DNA of 64,000 nt, taken from assembly GCA_027574665.1 (NCBI GenBank), contig CM050648.1:51941200-52005199 (forward strand), written 5' to 3'. Below the pieces are notes generated by a model that did no database searches, had not been told where the DNA came from, and saw only the letters and a program-made list of their open reading frames with translations. Each line of letters opens with the position of its first letter. Within the stretch, counting starts at the first letter, position 1. This document shows positions 58,906-64,000 of the stretch, in pieces. The position numbers and the translations under genes are program-made. Source of the DNA: Rhynochetos jubatus. Its lineage: Eukaryota > Chordata > Aves > Eurypygiformes > Rhynochetidae.

Positions 58906-59854
58906 TCAAGGCCCATGTGTGTAAGTGCAAGCGACATCACATCAATTATACATCTCCAAGTAACTCTACCACATTACATCTAAAATAATATTAATCTACA
59001 CATTTTCAGAATAAGAATAAGCTTTTTATTTCTTCCCAGGAGGTAGCAGAAAACCATCAGAAAATGAGATCAGATATATGAATAACATCCAGCTGAACCA
59101 AACTCCTCAACCCAGCTAACTGTAACATGTGATACATTTTCCTAATGCAGGTATGAACATCCCATGACTCGACAACACTATTTCCAGATATTCCAAGGCA
59201 TATATTTCCCAGAGGATAAATCCTAGCTGTATTAACTAAATCTGACACCAATAAACTGTCCAAAGCTTTCACAGTATTTCCCAGAAAGCCAAGCACATGC
59301 AACGCCCTCTGGCATAAGGATGCTGCTCTGCTGCTGACAGTTTCACAGTATCCCTCAAAGCCAAGGCAACCGGAAGTTCTAGAAGAAACCAGCACTTACC
59401 AAACTTCCGACATTCACGTTTTCTGTGAAGGAGACATCCCCATTTCCCAATTAAGATGTTACTGCAGGTTAAAGCCCCTGTGCTCATGAACATAGCTATC
59501 CAAGCACAGATTTTATGTTTTCATTAACGCTGTGTAATGGTCACACTTTTGGTTAATTCATATCCTTCTGAGTATCCCTCTGTGCATAAGCTCCTTGCTT
59601 AATCCAACACAGCTGCATCCGTGCAAACTCACTGTTACACACAATATACCAGCATACAGGGACTTTCATTTCTACCATAATACCTTAGTCTCAATACTCA
59701 TTTCTTCGGTACGTCCTTGCTCGTAGACAGGGCTGTAACACTCTGCCTTACTGGGAATATTACTGAAACGGCATTGGGCTTGCTTTTTAACTCCCAAAAT
59801 CGATCTGCAATGTTACATTTTTACTCAGTCCATAAAAACTGTTTAGGAGCAAGC

Positions 59855-60370
59855 AGTCAGAATTTGGGTTGGGTTTGTGTGGTGGGCTTTTGGTAGCAGG
59901 GGAGGGGTTACAGGGGTGGCTCCGGTGAGAAGCTGCCAGAAGCTTCCCCAGCTCCAAGTCAAACTCACCTCTGGCCACAGCTGAGGCAGTCAGCGACGGT
60001 GGCAGCGCCTCTGGGATCACTTATTTAAACAGGGAAAAAAACCTGCTGGGAACCTGCAGCTGAGAGAGGAGTGGGATGAGAGAGAGACAGCTGGGCAGAC
60101 ACCCAGGTCAGTGCAGAAAGGTGGGAGGAGGTGGCCGGAGCAGAGGTTCCCTTGGAGCCCATGGTGAGAGGGCAGGCTGTGCCCCTGCAGCCATGGAGGG
60201 TCATGGGGGAGCAGAGACCCCCCTGCAGCCCGGGGAGGGCCCCACACCAGAGCAGGGGGATGTGCCAAAGGAGGACATGAATCCATGGAAAGCCCAAGCT
60301 AGAGCAGGCTGCTCCTGAAGGACTGCACCGCACGGAAGGGACCCACGCTGGAGCAATCTGTGAAAAACTG
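59855..60370 (+). mobile_element. degraded ERV LTR
   Basis: GGCTTTTGGTAGCAGGGG, AGAAGCTGCCAGAAGCTTCC, a TATA-like TTATTTAAA near 60020, CAGACACCCAGGTCAGTGCA and AAGGGACCCACGCTGGAGCA form the ordered blocks of a common avian LTR family with internal repeats of CACGCTGGAGCAG type. Ends are approximate and I see no target duplication. Confidence 0.7.
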
Positions 60371-60999
60371 AATCAAAGAATGCTCCGTGAGGAAACAAGC
60401 GCTCGAGGTGTTTTAACTTCTTTTTCTCCTTGTAAGCCATAAACTTAAGCAAATAGATCCATTTTGCTGAATAAGCTCTTTTCTCTCTGTCTATGTCTTT
60501 GCAAGAGAACTGCAAACCAAAAAAAAAAAAACCTTGGAAGAAGCAGAGAACAGCACAAACTCCTTGCTAAACCAGCACAAAGAGTTATATGGCAGCACGT
60601 CACCAACGTAGCACAAACCACACGTCTCACTTGGCACTCCTGGAACACAGGAGAAGATGCTAACAAACAACGGGCTTCACAGTCCCCTCCCCGTTCTCTG
60701 AGAGACGCAGAATAATGGTTTGCATCAGGTACAGATCTGTTTAAGCTCACCCCTTTCCTGTTTCCCAAGAAGGCCACTTTGGAGCATTTCTGGAGGGGTG
60801 CAAGTGAAATATGAAAGTACACTGAACAGCAACTTCGCCTTACTCTCTGGATTTCATGGTTGTCCCTCCAACCTGTCTTATTCTCACAGGCTGGTGGTGT
60901 ATTCCTGAGTGAGCTACTCCCACCAAAACTGATGAGACAACTCCAGGATTAGGAGGATGGAGGTCACCAGAGTCCAGCTTTGAAGGAACAGTGACTTAC

Positions 61000-61073
61000 T
61001 GTTCTGCTTCTTCATCTGTTAGCACATCAGTAATATATCGGAAACCCATGCAGAAGAGCAATTGTTTGGCATC
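61000..61073 (-). pseudogene. ENOSF1: ENOSF1 exon remnant (FRYITDVLT segment)
   Basis: Read on the - strand after a CAG at 61076-61074, this block encodes KQLLFCMGFRYITDVLTDEE followed by a consensus donor GTAAGT (60999-60994). It aligns with the ENOSF1 segment around SCIDFRYITDVLTEED and has the expected phase (74 bases). FRYITDVLT is identical, but the normally invariant CID before it reads CMG. The putative acceptor has a poor pyrimidine tract. It lies at the expected place and strand for ENOSF1, upstream in the gene of the other two remnants. It could be an exon of a fast-evolving functional gene, but with the other lesions I favour decay. Confidence 0.72.
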
Positions 61074-62989
61074 CTGATTCATGGATGACATATGAAGTGA
61101 AAGGCATAGCATAATAAAACAGTATGATGAAAAAAGATTAAGTAATGCTCGTCACTTGAGGAATGGCTGTCAGTCTTCTCCCTGTTTCTCTGAAGCGAGC
61201 GAGCAGTGAGTTGAGACAGCAGACATCCTAAACCTTCCCCCCCAACCACCTCAGCCTGCGTTGCACTGCCAAACGTGTGTGTGCCTGATTTCATGGCTGT
61301 GAGTAGTTGATAATAAGCCCTTCTCAGCTTTCTTTTAAATTCTATCCAAGGAAGGGCAAAAAATTCAACAAGAAAGCCAAGTGACACTTTTCAGCTGTCA
61401 GAGAAGCACCCCTGTTGTCACACCTCCTGCTCTCAGGAAAGGACAAAACAGGTTATTTTAGACCAGGCTCTTTTAGATCTTAATAGTGAACAGAATTCCC
61501 CTCAAATGACCTATCGCTTCAGCAAACAGATCAGCACGTAAGACCCAAGCATTTGTTAGCAGACAGTGGTAGCATATACAGTTCACTTGCTGAGATTATA
61601 GTTTTTGGTAAGGAGTTATTTTGGGGGAAAAGCCCCAGCAATTAAATAAAACAAACTCCCAATTATCCAGACTTAAAGAAAAGCAGCTCCTTGACCTCAT
61701 TGTAAACAAAGACCTACAGATTACAGCACAGCCTGTAAGAGCACGGCTTCCTGCTAGCAGTAGACATCAGTTCCCAGTGCCAGCTATGCACGAGGGCGGA
61801 AAATACAGACTGCACGACTTCCCCAGAAGAAGGGCTAGTTGCAACTCCGCATGAGGGTAGACACACGAAGAGGGCATGTTGGAAAAGAAGGATATCTCTG
61901 AGCAGAAAGTAACACCCACTGCCTGGGAAACAGCTTCTGTCTGAAGTGAGCCGTAAGAGCATTTTAGTTTGGACCCCAACTAAAACACGTCCTCTTCTAA
62001 TACAGTTAGAACCAGTAGGGCCCGGTTGCCTTTGGACTGGAAATATAACAAGATTTCCTTGCCATTGACTGGTAACTTCCACAGAAACTAGAAAACAAAA
62101 CATTAAATAACTGGAACCACATGGATGCCATAAAAGAGAGAACACGCAGATGCATTTTTCTTTATGAGGAAGTGTCACGAAGAGCAAGTATGTTTACATT
62201 TGGCACTCAAAATTAATTACTGACACCAAAGCAATGTGGTTCTCAACCCCAAACAAGAACATTTGACACTTTTTCCTGAAAATCATTAGGGATTGAGTGT
62301 CTTTCTTAACCTGGTTTCATTATGAAAGCAATATTGGTGGGATGATGATTAAAAACGAAAAAAAAAGGTGCCTCATACCAGCTATCTGAAATGGTGACCT
62401 TCCCTCCAGCCGCCTCCGTTGCTGGAAATCATCATGATCCACATTACCCTTTCAACATCTGTGCCTCTGTGAATTTTTTGATGAGCCTCTTTTTTTGTGC
62501 TGTATCTCTTGGACTTTGGCAAGCTGATTGCTTTCACAAGCAATGGTATGTGAAGGCTCAATCCAACAGAGCAGAAGTGAAGCAGAGTGGGTGCTGGCAG
62601 GCCTGAGCTGGTGGGACTCAAGCCCACTCTCCCCTGCAGGCTCTACGGTCAGAATAGTGGTGGCATGTCCCAAGCTACATGGTACATGAGCATGCACAGC
62701 AGCATCTTCAGTCAGTGCTACCTACAGCTTTTTGCTCTTTCTGTCCTCTTCAATCAGAAGGCCTGCAAACAGCAAGCACGCCCAACTGTGCCTGTCAGGA
62801 TATGGCCACAGCAGCATTGTACCCGGTGTTATTGGTCTGAAGTGCCAGTTCTGGACTAAGACCACACCAAGGGTTTTAAGCTCACAGAGCAAAAGGCCAA
62901 TTTCTGACTGTCACAAGCTAAAGAGTTGCCTGGCCTACATGTGTGGAGAGATCACGATCATGGCTTTGTAGGATTCTGTAATAACCAAG

Positions 62990-63420
62990 GACATGGAAGC
63001 TTTAATCTCTAAGTTTCTCTACTTTATTACAGATTACTGCAAATACCACAAAAAATCACCACAAGCAAGTATACTACCACAAAAGTCTCCACTAGCAAAC
63101 ATGCCTATAATTAGTAAAATTAATATGAATGAATATATATCAAGCTATTACAAACTACTATCAGCAATCAATCATATAGTATCAATCAATAGTATGGTAC
63201 CAATCAATAATAGCTTCAATCAGTATCGTAGCACAACCACTGAAAGCAGCAGCCAAGTAGCTATATGCTATTACAGATTATCATTAATGAAGCAAATTTA
63301 TCAACACTATAACAGCAGATACACTTACGATAGATTACTTATATGAATATATATAATATCATTACAAGGTGAATTAGATTTCAGGACACAAACTATCCCC
63401 AAAGGGGGTAACAAATAGAT
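62990..63420. repeat. AT-rich block with CAATCAAT words
   Basis: TATCAATCAATAGTAT, ACCAATCAATAATAG and related words recur at 63,160-63,215 inside an AT-rich tract that leads into the CR1 at 63,505. It looks like decayed simple or interspersed repeat sequence; I cannot name a family. Confidence 0.35.
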
Positions 63421-63504
63421 GCCAGAGGGGCACCAACCATCCCCAAAAGAGGGGAGGATGGACTGAGCCAATAAGACAGCAGGCAGAGTCCCACTTCCAC
63501 AGTT

Positions 63505-63706
63505 TTCTTGACTGAAAGGGTTGCCAGGCATTGGAACGGGCTGCCCAGGGAGGTGGTTGAGTCACCATCCCTGGAGGGATTTAAGAGACGGGTGTGGACA
63601 AGGTGCTTAGGGACATGGTTTAGTGGTGGTATTAGCAGTGTTAGGTTAACAGTTGGACTTCATGACCTTAAGGGTCTTTTCCAACCTAAAAGATTCTATG
63701 ATTGTA
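63505..63706 (+). mobile_element. CR1 LINE 3' fragment
   Basis: CTGCCCAGGGAGGTGGTTGA, GGTTAACAGTTGGACTTCAT and the tail AGATTCTATGATTG place this in the same CR1 subfamily as the TYMS intron 5 copy. Confidence 0.88.
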
Positions 63707-64000
63707 TAAAATGAGCCGCATCACAGACTCTGGTTTCAGCCAGGAATCCCTGAGGAGAGCCCAAGAGCTCATAGGAAGTTAGTGTGGGATTCAACAAGGA
63801 AGTTCTCAGAGAGAGGCTCCATTTTGGATAAAAATTAAGTCCTTTCTATATCAAAGGGACCAAAGAGAGAGTAGGACATTGAGCAGCTAGTAGATGCTGT
63901 AGATTTCTATTTTTCACCTGTAACAGCAGCAGATGATGATGGATGATTTCTGTTCCTTCTGTGTAATTTTATTTTCTCAGACTCTTTTCAACCTTCTCAG

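Larger units (their letters stand above)
57299..60999. other. gap between ENOSF1 remnants
   Basis: Contains a CR1 fragment and an ERV LTR. The exon carrying the catalytic KVK motif is expected here. Only a very weak, frame-broken similarity near 57,740-57,800 on the - strand was seen. Confidence 0.55.
61074..64000. other. no intact exon recognised; ENOSF1 5' region expected
   Basis: The 5' exons of ENOSF1 should lie here on the - strand. A few weak similarities (see findings) are too decayed to annotate. A CR1 copy and an AT-rich repeat-like block are present. Confidence 0.55.

Noticed and set aside
59057-59493. - strand ORFs with a GTAAGTGC donor-like site near 59,397 as an exon
   Set aside because: The translation matches neither ENOSF1 nor any protein I recognise.
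61714-62187. 157-codon - strand ORF as a stand-alone gene
   Set aside because: Only its last third shows weak similarity to ENOSF1; the rest resembles nothing. Treated as a possible exon relic only.
62587-62859. 90-codon + strand ORF
   Set aside because: No domain, splice context or conservation evidence; length is within chance.

Overview
The window is vertebrate nuclear DNA and almost certainly avian. It holds spliced genes with GT/AG introns of about 0.6-2 kb, many 5'-truncated CR1 LINE copies with the ATTCTATGATTCTATGA-type tail, and avian ERV-type solo LTRs. Gene order matches the conserved CLUL1-TYMS-ENOSF1 block (human 18p11.32), with CLUL1 and TYMS on the + strand and ENOSF1 on the - strand. 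No bacterial features are present. The species cannot be named from the sequence alone.

Layout. Positions 1-25.4 kb contain no exon I can recognise; this is intergenic DNA upstream of CLUL1 with a nested cluster of CR1 insertions at 16.97-18.69 kb. CLUL1 (clusterin-like 1) has seven coding exons between 25,453 and 35,653, encoding 461 residues with a signal peptide and the ten-cysteine clusterin core, plus a separate 3' UTR exon from 37,443. A CR1 copy (38.32-39.05 kb) separates it from the TYMS CpG island (about 39.4-40.35 kb), which carries GC boxes and two E2F-like sites. TYMS (thymidylate synthase) has seven coding exons between 39,869 and 49,044, encoding 302 residues with an intact active site. 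One old solo LTR lies in its intron 2.

Beyond TYMS, tail-to-tail with it, three separate - strand blocks (52,255-52,384; 57,152-57,298; 61,000-61,073) are clearly homologous to ENOSF1, an enolase-superfamily L-fuconate dehydratase. They are strongly diverged: a conserved metal-ligand motif is changed, a splice acceptor appears to be lost, and several required exons cannot be found. The simplest reading is a decaying ENOSF1 pseudogene in this lineage; a very fast-evolving gene is the alternative. The same interval holds a solo LTR with a perfect 5-bp target-site duplication, a second, degraded ERV LTR, CR1 pieces and a GC-rich low-complexity block.

I found no wholly new biological system. The most interesting signals are the apparent ENOSF1 decay beside an intact TYMS, a short tandem duplication upstream of the TYMS promoter, and well-resolved nested retroelement insertions.
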